A stretch of DNA of 64,000 bases from Bacillus sp. HMF5848 (GTDB taxonomy: Bacteria > Bacillota > Bacilli > Bacillales > HMF5848). Where the stretch lies: contig NZ_RWIV01000001.1 in the NCBI RefSeq assembly GCF_003944835.1, forward strand, positions 4,143,501 to 4,207,500, given 5' to 3'. The first letter of the stretch is position 1, and each line of letters opens with the position of its first letter. The translations under genes were made by a program, and so were the position numbers. The notes below the pieces were generated by a model. It had not been told where the DNA came from. It made no database searches and worked only from the letters and a program-made list of their open reading frames with translations. Shown here piece after piece: positions 17,129 through 26,400 of this stretch.

Positions 17129-18913
17129 CTATTTATATTGCAGTACGACCATGTCCCAGTACTTAAGTGATGGTAAGGTGATGGTAACAACTCCGTCTTT
17201 TTCTTTAAATGGTAATGTAACGCTTGTTGCGTTGTACACATCAGGTGATGCCATCCAAACAGAAGCTACCTCTTTATCAGTAGGTATGGAGATAGTCACG
17301 TCTTTACGTTCTGTTGGCTCTGCTTGTGAGCCTTCGTTATCTTTCCACTCCATTGTCGTAGCATCTGTAAAATTAATTAAGTGTATGATTTCTTTGTTAT
17401 CCTTTTGCTTTACAAAGCTCCACACTTTTCCTAACTCAGCGTCTTGGCTTACTTCTATATCACCTTCGATTGAGATGTCCTTTTCAATCTCCTCTGCACC
17501 GTCGCGCAATAGGTTTTGATAAGCTACGAGGAAGTCATAGTAGTTTTGTAGACTTTGCTCAAGCTCTGGTGTAATCGTTAAGTTTTTGTGTGGAAAGTAT
17601 TCTTTTGATAGCATGTTCTCACCAAGCTCTAGGTGAGCGCCACCCGCTGCAAAAATAACAGCGTTTGTTAAAAGAACACCTGGTGTGTTAAATTCTCCTA
17701 CAGAGTTAGAGTAGTCGTAATTCATGTAAGCGGCTAAAACCGTTTGCAGCTTACCTTTACTAAATTTCCCGTTTTGGTCGATGATGCCTTTTAGATTTTT
17801 ATAATGAGGGAATGAACTCCATACCTCCGTATATAAAAAGTCGACAGGCGCTTGTGTTGCCAAATACATTTGTGCAAATTGCTCTACAGCGTTCATGACT
17901 AGTGGTACATCTAGCTCATCCTTCGCTCGTTGTAGGAAAGGGGAATATGTGGCAGCAAGGTCGACACGATCGCCGTTATAATCCCAGCGCGTGCCTCTGT
18001 CCCCAAGCTGGTCGACATGCCAGCCGTCAAATGCTAAGTGCTCAAACGTTTCTTTTTCAGCATTAAAAATGAAATCCTGCCACTCCTCATTAGCTGGATT
18101 CATTAAGTGAATGTCACTTGCCCAGCTATCTGGTAGTGGATGCATATCAATATCTTGGTGAAGTGGATCTTTATATATGCCCCACTCTCGCTTTACTCCT
18201 TCTGTTTCGTGATCCTCATAGGCACCGAATAGGAGATTGTAGTTCATCGCCATCATATTTTTTTCATGAGCTAGCTCGATGTATGTTTCGACCGTTTCCT
18301 TCGAAACAATGCGATTGGCAATGTCCTTCCACGTATCCGCTACTTTTCCGTTTTCCATTTTGAGCGGTTTTTCATGCTTATACTGCCAGTCGTAAAATTG
18401 TAAGCCGTTCAGATGAAAGCGATTCAGTCTCTCGATAACCGCCTCTTGCTCTTCTCTCTCAAGCTCGTAAAAATCTGCTAAGTAGCCATAGCGAGGGAAT
18501 TTACTCCAGTCTGAGGATACATCTACTGCGATGGCTGTATGATCTACAATGTCTTTTCCATTTTGTAAATACACATCTACAAGATAGCCTTTGAAGTCCT
18601 CATCTCCCGGTGTCCAACTCCACTCCACGTTTTGCGTGCCATCCAGTTTGATTTCCTCTTCATGGATGGTTTCGTGTAAGTGTTTGTATTTAACGAGAAG
18701 AGAGGTACCTTTCTCTTGTTTCTTCATTGATAGTTGAAAATTCACCGTATCACCTGGTTTATAGGCAGCTAGATCAGTAGTCACATTCATAAAATATGTC
18801 CCCTGTTCGATCGTAGTTGATTGTGCTAAATTCGTATCTGTAGAACAGCCTTGAAGACCTGTTACCGCTAATGATAAAGCTAACACGGGTGCTAGCAGTT
18901 TCCTCTTTTTCAT
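17129..18913 (-). CDS. GH66 glycoside hydrolase lipoprotein (dextranase / CITase-like, compact form)
   Basis: A 594-residue lipoprotein (lipobox LQGC at about 20-23) acting outside the membrane. An N-terminal beta domain (about 30-130) precedes the GH66 barrel, recognised by RFPRYGYLADF, LNGLQFYDWQYKH and the catalytic sites: FDGWHVDQLG with nucleophile Asp301 and LYTEVW with acid/base Glu363. After LAAYMNYD (about 393-400) the chain runs straight into the region ending AAGGAHLELGENMLSKEYFPH, so it lacks the insert seen in the large GH66 gene at 23491-29394. GH66 enzymes cleave alpha-1,6 glucan internally or form cycloisomaltooligosaccharides; which of the two this does cannot be read here. 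It lies between the permeases and the kinase gene. Confidence 0.92.
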   Translation of the reverse strand: MKKRKLLAPVLALSLAVTGLQGCSTDTNLAQSTTIEQGTYFMNVTTDLAAYKPGDTVNFQLSMKKQEKGTSLLVKYKHLHETIHEEEIKLDGTQNVEWSWTPGDEDFKGYLVDVYLQNGKDIVDHTAIAVDVSSDWSKFPRYGYLADFYELEREEQEAVIERLNRFHLNGLQFYDWQYKHEKPLKMENGKVADTWKDIANRIVSKETVETYIELAHEKNMMAMNYNLLFGAYEDHETEGVKREWGIYKDPLHQDIDMHPLPDSWASDIHLMNPANEEWQDFIFNAEKETFEHLAFDGWHVDQLGDRGTRWDYNGDRVDLAATYSPFLQRAKDELDVPLVMNAVEQFAQMYLATQAPVDFLYTEVWSSFPHYKNLKGIIDQNGKFSKGKLQTVLAAYMNYDYSNSVGEFNTPGVLLTNAVIFAAGGAHLELGENMLSKEYFPHKNLTITPELEQSLQNYYDFLVAYQNLLRDGAEEIEKDISIEGDIEVSQDAELGKVWSFVKQKDNKEIIHLINFTDATTMEWKDNEGSQAEPTERKDVTISIPTDKEVASVWMASPDVYNATSVTLPFKEKDGVVTITLPSLKYWDMVVLQYK

Positions 18914-19018
18914 CGTGTCACCAAATTTCTTTTTAGATTTTGTGTGTCTTCGTTGTTAATTGCTTGTCGGTATTGAATAATCCGAGGCTGGATTGGGTGA
19001 GATGATGCTCCCCAGTTA

Positions 19019-19852
19019 TTAACCCTTTACGCCACCTTCAGAGATTCCGCCTTGAACAAATTTCTTTTGGAATATAATATAGATGATCATAACCGGAAGA
19101 ATCGCGATTATTGACGCTGCAAATATCCATGCCCAGTTACTCGCGTATTTTCCTTGGAACATCATTAATGCGATTGGTAATGTACGCATCACTTCATCTT
19201 TAATAATTGTTAGTGCTACGAAGTACTCATCCCATGTACCTGAGAAGGCGAATATAGCCATTGTTCCTAGTGCTGGCTTTGAAAGTGGTAGATAGATATT
19301 CCAGAAGATTCGCCAGTTTCCGCCACCATCCATTAAGATTGACTCTTCATATTCTCTCGGAATAGATTCGAAGAAGCCACGTAGGAAGAAGGTTGAACCA
19401 ACCACGCCTCCCCCGATATAGATTAACCATAAACCGTAGTAAGAGTTTACAAGACCTAGAGATTTAATAACTGTAAACTGTGGTACGATTGCAAGTACTA
19501 GTGGAATCATCATCGTGAATAGAAACGCACGGAAGATGAACTCTTTACCTGGGAATGTGAAGCGAACAAACGCATAAGCTGTCATAGCCCCCAAAAACAC
19601 GCTTCCCACTGTTGATACACCAGCTACTAGTAAACTGTTCAGGAAGTAACGGAAGAAGTTATTTTTTGTCCATACAATTTCATAGTTTGTTAAATTAGGT
19701 ATGGCTGAGAATACTTGTTTTGGACGGGGTAACGTATACGCTTCGCCTACGAATGTCGTCATCAACATGTAAATAAATGGTGTGATAAATATAACGACCC
19801 CGAATATTAAAATTGTATAAACTATTATTTTTGAAAAAATATTCGTTTTCAT
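19019..19852 (-). CDS. Sugar ABC transporter permease, MalG type
   Basis: A 277-residue inner-membrane permease with six predicted helices. The ATPase-contact EAA loop is visible as EESILMDGGGNWRIFWNIYLPLSKPAL. It ends in KGG-type polar residues (QGGISEGGVKG), as in MalG/LacG-type permeases. With the MalF-type partner directly upstream (30-bp gap) it forms the channel for the imported isomaltooligosaccharide. No ATPase gene lies in the island. Confidence 0.95.
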   Translation of the reverse strand: MKTNIFSKIIVYTILIFGVVIFITPFIYMLMTTFVGEAYTLPRPKQVFSAIPNLTNYEIVWTKNNFFRYFLNSLLVAGVSTVGSVFLGAMTAYAFVRFTFPGKEFIFRAFLFTMMIPLVLAIVPQFTVIKSLGLVNSYYGLWLIYIGGGVVGSTFFLRGFFESIPREYEESILMDGGGNWRIFWNIYLPLSKPALGTMAIFAFSGTWDEYFVALTIIKDEVMRTLPIALMMFQGKYASNWAWIFAASIIAILPVMIIYIIFQKKFVQGGISEGGVKG

Positions 19853-19882
19853 AATCTAACCTCCTTTTGGAGAAGTAATGTG

Positions 19883-20836
19883 TTATAGCATGCGCTGCTT
19901 TCCGATATTTTTTTGTTGAGTCCACGTAATTATGAAAATGGTGAGACCCATCATAACCCCTAGTGCTGATGAATACCCAAAGTTAAAGTTGTTAAATGCT
20001 TCTTTATAAATCATGCTCTGTAATACTTCTGTTTGTCCCATCGGCCCACCATTAGTAATGAAGTATACTTGTGGGAAGATGTTGAATGCTCCCATAACAA
20101 GGTTGATGATGACAAAAGCAGTAATTGGTTTAAGCATTGGGATTGTAATGTGCATAAATGACTTAATACCATCTGCCCCATCAATGCTTGCTGCTTCATA
20201 TAAATCCTTTGGAATCCCTTGAAGTGCCGCTAAGTAAATAACAACGGCCCACCCTACGGTTTTCCAAATGTGGAATACCCAAATAACAATCATGGCTGTC
20301 CATTGATTTTGTAACCAGCTAATCGGTTGGTCAATAAGACCAGCGTTAACTAGAATATAGTTGATAAGACCACTGTCGCCATCAGCGAATAAGTAACGGA
20401 ATAAGAATGCAACTACGATCCATGATGTAATAATCGGTAAATAGTATAAAGTCCGGAATGTTACTTTAAATTTAATGAATTGTAAGTTGATTAAAACGGC
20501 GAAAAATAGACCTAAAAACCAGTTTATCGGCACGGTAACGACCGTATTTAAAAATGTATTTCGGACCGCATAACGGAATTTTTCATCACTAAATGCTTTC
20601 ATATAATTTTCAAATCCAACAAACGGACTTTCAGCACCTGGCATAATGTTATAGTCTTGGAAGCTCATAATAACTCCCTTTACTAGCGGGTAAACAACAA
20701 AGACACTCGCTCCAATTAACCCTAAAATGATAAAAGGAAATACATCTATCCATTGCTTTGTACCTTTTTTAAAGCGTTGTTTAAAAGTAGGTTCATCAAT
20801 TTGGATCATGTTATTAGTCGATGGATTTGGATTCAT
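19883..20836 (-). CDS. Sugar ABC transporter permease, MalF type
   Basis: A 317-residue permease with an N-terminal cytoplasmic tail (about 35 residues, LKQ/KKGTKQW) and six predicted membrane segments. The EAA motif is clear: DLYEAASIDGADGIKSFMHITIPML. It follows the solute-binding protein gene by 170 bp that contain a strong stem-loop (20954-20986), and overlaps no gene. It is the partner of the MalG-type permease. Confidence 0.95.
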   Translation of the reverse strand: MNPNPSTNNMIQIDEPTFKQRFKKGTKQWIDVFPFIILGLIGASVFVVYPLVKGVIMSFQDYNIMPGAESPFVGFENYMKAFSDEKFRYAVRNTFLNTVVTVPINWFLGLFFAVLINLQFIKFKVTFRTLYYLPIITSWIVVAFLFRYLFADGDSGLINYILVNAGLIDQPISWLQNQWTAMIVIWVFHIWKTVGWAVVIYLAALQGIPKDLYEAASIDGADGIKSFMHITIPMLKPITAFVIINLVMGAFNIFPQVYFITNGGPMGQTEVLQSMIYKEAFNNFNFGYSSALGVMMGLTIFIITWTQQKNIGKQRML

Positions 20837-20953
20837 GAGCAGGTCCTCCTTTCAGACAATCATACTGATTTTGTAAAATAGTTCGTGAAGAGTTTTTATA
20901 GTGGATTATCATCCATGTTTGGTTTTGAAGGGCTGACATAGAGGCTTTAATGA

Positions 20954-20986
20954 ATATACTTCACTGAGAGACTCAGTGAAGTATAT
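20954..20986 (-). promoter_or_regulatory. Intra-operon stem-loop between binding-protein and permease genes
   Basis: A perfect 15-bp stem (ATATACTTCACTGAG, 20954-20968, with 20972-20986) and a 3-nt loop. The sequence after it on the minus strand (TCATTAAAGCC) lacks a U-tract, so it is more likely an RNA-stabilising or processing hairpin than a full terminator. This would keep binding-protein mRNA above permease mRNA, as in MalE-type operons. Confidence 0.7.
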
Positions 20987-21006
20987 CAGTGTAAGGTTAA
21001 GTTTCC

Positions 21007-22311
21007 TTATTTTAATAAAGCTTCTGCCTTCAATGTTGCATCTTCAAGTGCTTCTTTTGCTGACATTTCGCCACGAATGACTTTTTCAAAGTTTAAGTTG
21101 ATGATTCCTTCAAACTCTGACCATTGTGGAATTGGAGTACGTGGTAATGCTGTTTCTAACTGTTGAACGTATTCTTTAACGAATGGACCGTCTACGAATG
21201 CTGGATCGTTAGCTGCTACTTTGTTAGTTGGGATTAATCCTAATTCAGACATAATCTTTTGTGGCTCTTCTGTCATCATCCATTTAGCAAATGTCCAAGC
21301 TTCTTCTGGATGCTTAGAGTTTGCGAACATAACAAGGTTTTCTCCACCAATTACAGAACGGCTACCACCGTCACCAGCTGGCACTAATGCTTTTACAGTT
21401 TGATCTAATGGCTTGAATTCACTACCTTCTTCATTCATAAGAACGCTATAGAACCAAGGGCCGTCATCAATCATTAAATATTCATTATTTTTCATACCAT
21501 CCCATGAACCAGGCTCTCCACCTAAAATTGTTGGTGCTACTAAGCCTTCGTTATGCCAGTCAGCAATTTGCTGAACTGCCGCGATACTTGCTTCACTGTT
21601 TAGGTATCCATCAAATTGAGTGTAGTCATCATTTGTTAATTGACCACCTAAGCTCCAGAAGTATGGTAACCATGCCCATGAGAACGCACCACTGATACCA
21701 ATTCCGCCTTTAGCGCCTGCAGCGTTTGCTTTACGTGCTGCTTCTGCTAACTCGTCCATTGTTTTTGGAGCTTCTGTGATACCAGCCTTATCCATTAATG
21801 ATTTGTTATAGATTGCTACTTTTGTATTTGTGTTAACTGGTAGCCCGTAGTACTTTCCTTCGAACTGGTTTGTTGCCATTGGTGCTTCGAATAAGCTGTT
21901 CTTTACACCTTCAAAGCCTTCCATTGAACTTACTTCTTTTAATGCACCCATTTTTGCGAATTCCGGAACCCAAATGATATCCATACGCATTAAGTCTGGT
22001 GCTGCATCACCTGATACACCTGCGATTACTTGTTGCTTTAATCCTTCGTATGGCATACGAGTTAGCTTCAAGTTAATTTCAGGATGCTCTTCTTCAAATA
22101 ATGGTTTAATTTTTTCATTTAATACTTTTTCTTCTTGGTCACTGTACGTGTGCCAATATTCGATTGTTACTTTATTTTTTGCAGCTGCTCCGTCCGAGCT
22201 AGTTCCTCCACTAGCTGTTTCCGTTGATCCACTTGAACCACCAGAGCAAGCACTTGCTAATAATAGAGCCGTAATGGAAACGCCGGCCATCACTGATTTC
22301 CAAAGTTTCAT
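21007..22311 (-). CDS. ABC transporter solute-binding lipoprotein (family 1), operon leader
   Basis: A 434-residue lipoprotein with signal peptide and lipobox (LASACSGG, Cys about 22), followed by a Gly/Ser linker. Family 1 binding-protein motifs are IEYWHTYSDQEEKVL, PDLMRMDIIWVPEFAKMG, NTNTKVAIYNKSLMDKAG, YLMIDDGPWFYS and GGENLVMFANSKHPEEAWTFAKWMM. It is the first gene of the glucan operon, with AGGGGG before the ATG at 22311 and a promoter overlapped by a cre-like site. It presumably binds isomaltooligosaccharides or cycloisomaltooligosaccharides, inferred from the GH66 and GH13 neighbours. Confidence 0.94.
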   Translation of the reverse strand: MKLWKSVMAGVSITALLLASACSGGSSGSTETASGGTSSDGAAAKNKVTIEYWHTYSDQEEKVLNEKIKPLFEEEHPEINLKLTRMPYEGLKQQVIAGVSGDAAPDLMRMDIIWVPEFAKMGALKEVSSMEGFEGVKNSLFEAPMATNQFEGKYYGLPVNTNTKVAIYNKSLMDKAGITEAPKTMDELAEAARKANAAGAKGGIGISGAFSWAWLPYFWSLGGQLTNDDYTQFDGYLNSEASIAAVQQIADWHNEGLVAPTILGGEPGSWDGMKNNEYLMIDDGPWFYSVLMNEEGSEFKPLDQTVKALVPAGDGGSRSVIGGENLVMFANSKHPEEAWTFAKWMMTEEPQKIMSELGLIPTNKVAANDPAFVDGPFVKEYVQQLETALPRTPIPQWSEFEGIINLNFEKVIRGEMSAKEALEDATLKAEALLK

Positions 22312-22356
22312 TTTGTGTACCCCCTACTTCTTTGATTTGGTTTTGTTTACGTTCTC

Positions 22357-22394
22357 ATTATCTGTTTTTTTGTCGTTTTGGGTAACCGCTTACA
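22357..22394 (-). promoter_or_regulatory. Promoter of the glucan operon with overlapping cre (CcpA) site
   Basis: On the minus strand TTACCC (revcomp 22380-22385) and GATAAT (revcomp 22357-22362) are 17 bp apart. TGTAAGCGGTTACC (revcomp 22381-22394) matches the CcpA consensus TGWAANCGNTNWCA at all but one position and overlaps the -35 element, an arrangement expected for glucose repression. Confidence 0.65.
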
Positions 22395-22717
22395 TTAAGG
22401 CGTTGGTGTCTTATTTTTATATGTTAGAGATGGAAGTAGTTGGGCAGGGGCGAAAAAGGTGTCTTATGTTATTATTCGCGTAATTTTTTGCACTTTTTTT
22501 GAGGTGTGGTGGAGTGTTGTTACCGTAAAAATTGATGAGATGGACGCGTGTAGTTGGATAGTTAATTTTGATTAAGGGTAGGGCGGGAAGGAGATATCGG
22601 CCTAACAAGTGTGAGCCTGTGATTTGTGGATACTTTGTTCATAGTCAGTGATATCTCTGTCCGGATCAACGATTTCTACTTTGGTGTCACTGTTACTAGT
22701 TGCGTGACTGGCTGATT

Positions 22718-23265
22718 ACTTTTATCCGCGATGGGTTGTCGGTTATCCGCCGTGGGGTGTCGGTTATCCGCCGTGACGTGCGTGCGCGGCTGCTCGGGTC
22801 TGGGTTTCCGCCGTCCGGTGTCGGTTATCCGCCGCGGGGTGGGTCTGCGGCTGCTCGGGTCTGGTTTTCCGCCGTCCGGTGTCGATTATCCGCCGTGACT
22901 TGTCGGTTATCCGCCGTGACTTGTCGGTTATCCGCCGCGGGTTGTCGATTATCCGCCGCGGGGTGGGTCTGCGGCTGCTCGGGTCTGGGTTTCCGCCGTC
23001 CGGTGTCGATTATTCGCCGTGACTTGTCGATTATCCGCCGTCGCTTGTCGTTTATCCGCCGTCGCTTGTCGGTTATCCGCCACTTGGGCGTGACCATTGG
23101 ATTTTGGTTTCTGCTCGCGCGTGGTTTTGTTATTCTACCACTTTGGTGTCGATTATCTACCGGTTGTGTGTCGATTATCTACCACTTCCGTGTCGAATTT
23201 CTACCGGTTGCATGTCGATTATCTACCACTTCCGTGTCGATGTTCACCAAGTTGCCATATTTTCC
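22718..23265 (+). repeat. Composite 21/22-bp repeat element, internal copy
   Basis: The gap between the binding-protein gene and the large GH66 gene (22312-23490) carries, besides the promoter, a copy of the composite element: about fifteen 21-bp TTATCCGCC units with three interposed 40-bp segments (CTGCGGCTGCTCGGGTCTGG), the linker GCGTGACCATTGGATTTTGG, then four 22-bp TTATCTACC units and the start of the tail (up to CCATATT near 23260). The tail then diverges into C-rich sequence and the copy lacks the element's terminator. Confidence 0.9.
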
Positions 23266-23444
23266 GCATGTCCCCCACCCAATCCCCCCATTTCCCGCTC
23301 ATTTTCCGCTCATCCCCCCGCGTATTCCCCGCTAATTTGATTCCCGCTCTCTTTCCGCTCCGCCCATTCCCCGCTTAAGAGGGCTGTTATTCGCGCCATC
23401 ACTAACACTCCCCTAAACTAAGATAGCCCCACACTTTCCATATA

Positions 23445-23482
23445 AAAAAAAGGAGTAACCCCGCTTTTCTCGAGGTTACTCC
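23445..23482 (-). terminator. Terminator of the large GH66 gene
   Basis: GGAGTAACC (23452-23460) pairs perfectly with GGTTACTCC (23474-23482). On the minus strand eight T follow. It is 8 bp past the stop. Confidence 0.85.
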
Positions 23483-23490
23483 CATTAAAA

Positions 23491-26400
23491 TTATTGTATT
23501 ACACGCTGTGCACGTTTTTTTCTATACATCCAAATCATAGACACCGCACCCATACTTACAAGTATAAGCAGCATCGGATGATACACCATATACACGACGC
23601 CGACGGCTGGCATTAGCATAGCACGCACTAGCGTCTTTAACGTACCGCTATCAGCGATAAAGGCTGCGATCTTTGGTGAGTGCTCGTAATAAAACTCTAC
23701 GAATCTCGTTCCGACTGCGCTTGTTAATAAGAAATCATCTCTAAAGTGACGTAGCAACGTTACAGCAGGGGTGAATTTTGTACCGTATGCTGCTGTCGCG
23801 ATAAAGCACTCGTCTATCGGTGCTTTATCCGTTACATTCACTTCTTGGTCTTCGATCGCTTCGCCCATCTCATCAGCTAGTGAAATCGTTAATTTCGTAT
23901 CAACTGGTTGAGACGGAATTTCCACTGTAAAACGATTATCTTCTCCTACTACACCTGTGCCAAGAACTGTGCCATCTGCCATAACCGTAACAGTGTACCC
24001 AGCTGGCGCTGTACCTGTTACTACTTCACTATCAGGTGTAATAACATCAACAGTTAAATTCGGAACATCTCCAACAAATAACGACTCAACAGTTGGCGTT
24101 ACTGGATCTTTGTCTATTAAAATCATAGACCAGTACTGTAAACTTGGAACGGAAATTTCGAGTGATGTATTATTCCATTCAAAGTCGACTTCTTGCATTG
24201 TTCCTTCACGTTCATCAGGTGAAGCAACGTATACCTTTAAGTTAGGTGCATCAGCTTGTGTGATTCCGACCGGATATGAAACTGTTAAATTCGTCAATAA
24301 TTCCGGTTCGTTAGCAGCATTTCTCCAGTTTTCGTCATTATTTAATAGATTGATAAGGTGAAGCACATCATACTGTTCAAAGCCTGGATTGTCCGTATTT
24401 TTACGAGCAACTGTCCATAGTTTGTTTTTCGTACCGTCCTTGCTTGTAGCTAGCGTTTGATTGTTGTCTGTCACTGTTACTTGAACAGATTCGTCTTCCA
24501 CGCTATCAAACAATACATTTTCATAAGCGGCGAAGAACTTATAGTATTGCTGCATCGCTGCTTTAGTAGATTCCTTCATTTTTTTACTACGGTTTGGATA
24601 ATATTCATGCGCTAGCATGTTTGGTCCTTCTGCCAAGTCTTCTGCTGTTCCTAACTCGATGTGGGTTGCGCCTAACGCTGCTAAGCCAGCATCCATTAAG
24701 CGTACAGATGGCTCATCGAAGAAACCGACCGTTAAGCGACGAAGATTAATGGAACCTTTATCATCGTTTTCATATTTAAGGGTAACGTCATGCTCGCCAC
24801 CTGATAAATAAGAAGCAATGTAATACGCATCTTCATTATACTTATCTAAATCACCTGTCCCGTTGAACCACATTTTTAATGGTTTGCCGTCAGGGTTCAT
24901 TACTTGTTCACCGTCGATATATAGAGAACGTGAGGCTGCTGGCCCTTCATTTGCATATGTGAAAATAAGGGATGTTTCACCTGGCTCTTCAATATCGATT
25001 GTAAATGTTACTTCATCACCAAGGTGACCAAAGTTTGTGATTAAGTCTTTAAAAATTACCATTGGCGCTGTGAAATCAGCTTTTTCAGCATGATATGCTT
25101 TGTCGCCAACTCGTAGGAAATCAAATTTCACACCGTCATCATCGATGTTTTCCACACGAATTGTGATCGTGTTCCAGCCTTCTTGTAACGATACTCCAGG
25201 CTGAACATGTGATAACCAATCATTTGAGTATTCAAATGTAAGGTCTGCTACTTTTACGTCATTTACATAAACTGCGCGTGTTGCTGGGCGCATCGATTGT
25301 GAATCATTGTTATAGTTCCACTCTACGTCATAGTCACCAGCTTGCTCGGCGAACACATGGAACGTAATAAAGTCACCTTCATCTTTAAAGTCAAATACAT
25401 GTCCCGTTGATACACTGATATCACTAGAGATTGCCGCAGCATCTTCAACTTCATATTCTTCATTCGCTACTAGAATACTATCTATGTTAATATACTGGCC
25501 TTCCGTTACCATCTCTAGCTTAATTGTGTGAGCGCCAGCTGATAGGTTTGCCTTTACTTCTTTTTCAGCAATACTTCCATCCCAACCGTTTGGTGTAGCA
25601 CCAAAAATAGCATTGTCAGCAATAAGCACATCATCTACATAAATATCGAAGCTTGGGTTGTTACCTGTACGATATTTAAAAATGATAGAGTCTGCGTCTT
25701 CTTTTGCATGTACATCGAATGTAACAAATTGTCCTGTATGACCATGGTTATCTGTTTTGCCAAGCTCTACGTTGACACTTCCTTGTTTCGGTGCGACAGC
25801 TTTCCAGCCAGTGTCTGCTTCTTCAGCTTGTTTCGTGAAGCCAGCTAGTTCTATTTTGTCAACTGCCATGCGAATATCTGATGCGTCTTCTGTTAAAATC
25901 GTAATCTCGTTTGTGCCTTCTGCTACGTATACCGGCAGCGTAACAGTGCTCCAATCCTCCACGACTGGGAAGTCTAGGGCGCCTGCTTTTTTGCCATTGA
26001 TTTTAATGGCGCGAGTTGTGCTAGCTTCACTATTTTTATAAGTGATAGTGAGTGGAAGTTCACCTGCTTGTTCAATACCTTTTATTGTAAAAGTTAAATA
26101 GTCTCCTTCTTGCCCAAAGTTATAGGCATATCCTCGAACAGAATTTGCCGAACCTAGGGAGGCCTTTCCTGTTAACACACCGGTTTCTGCTTCAAATACT
26201 GTATCATCTAGCGAAACATTATCTAGCAGTAAAGTACCCGTTGTGTAAGGCATTAATGTGATTGTATTATCACCTACTTGTACAGGAAGCGTGATCACTT
26301 GTTGTGCCCACTCGTTCGAAGAAGCGGATAATGTAATTGGTTCAGCGTATAACTCGTTGTTGATGATTACTTGATATGCTTCATCGTTTGTAGTTTGGTA

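Noticed and set aside
22700-23378. Overlapping ORFs in the internal repeat element, both strands
   Set aside because: Same periodic artefact; no ribosome-binding sites and no family resemblance.
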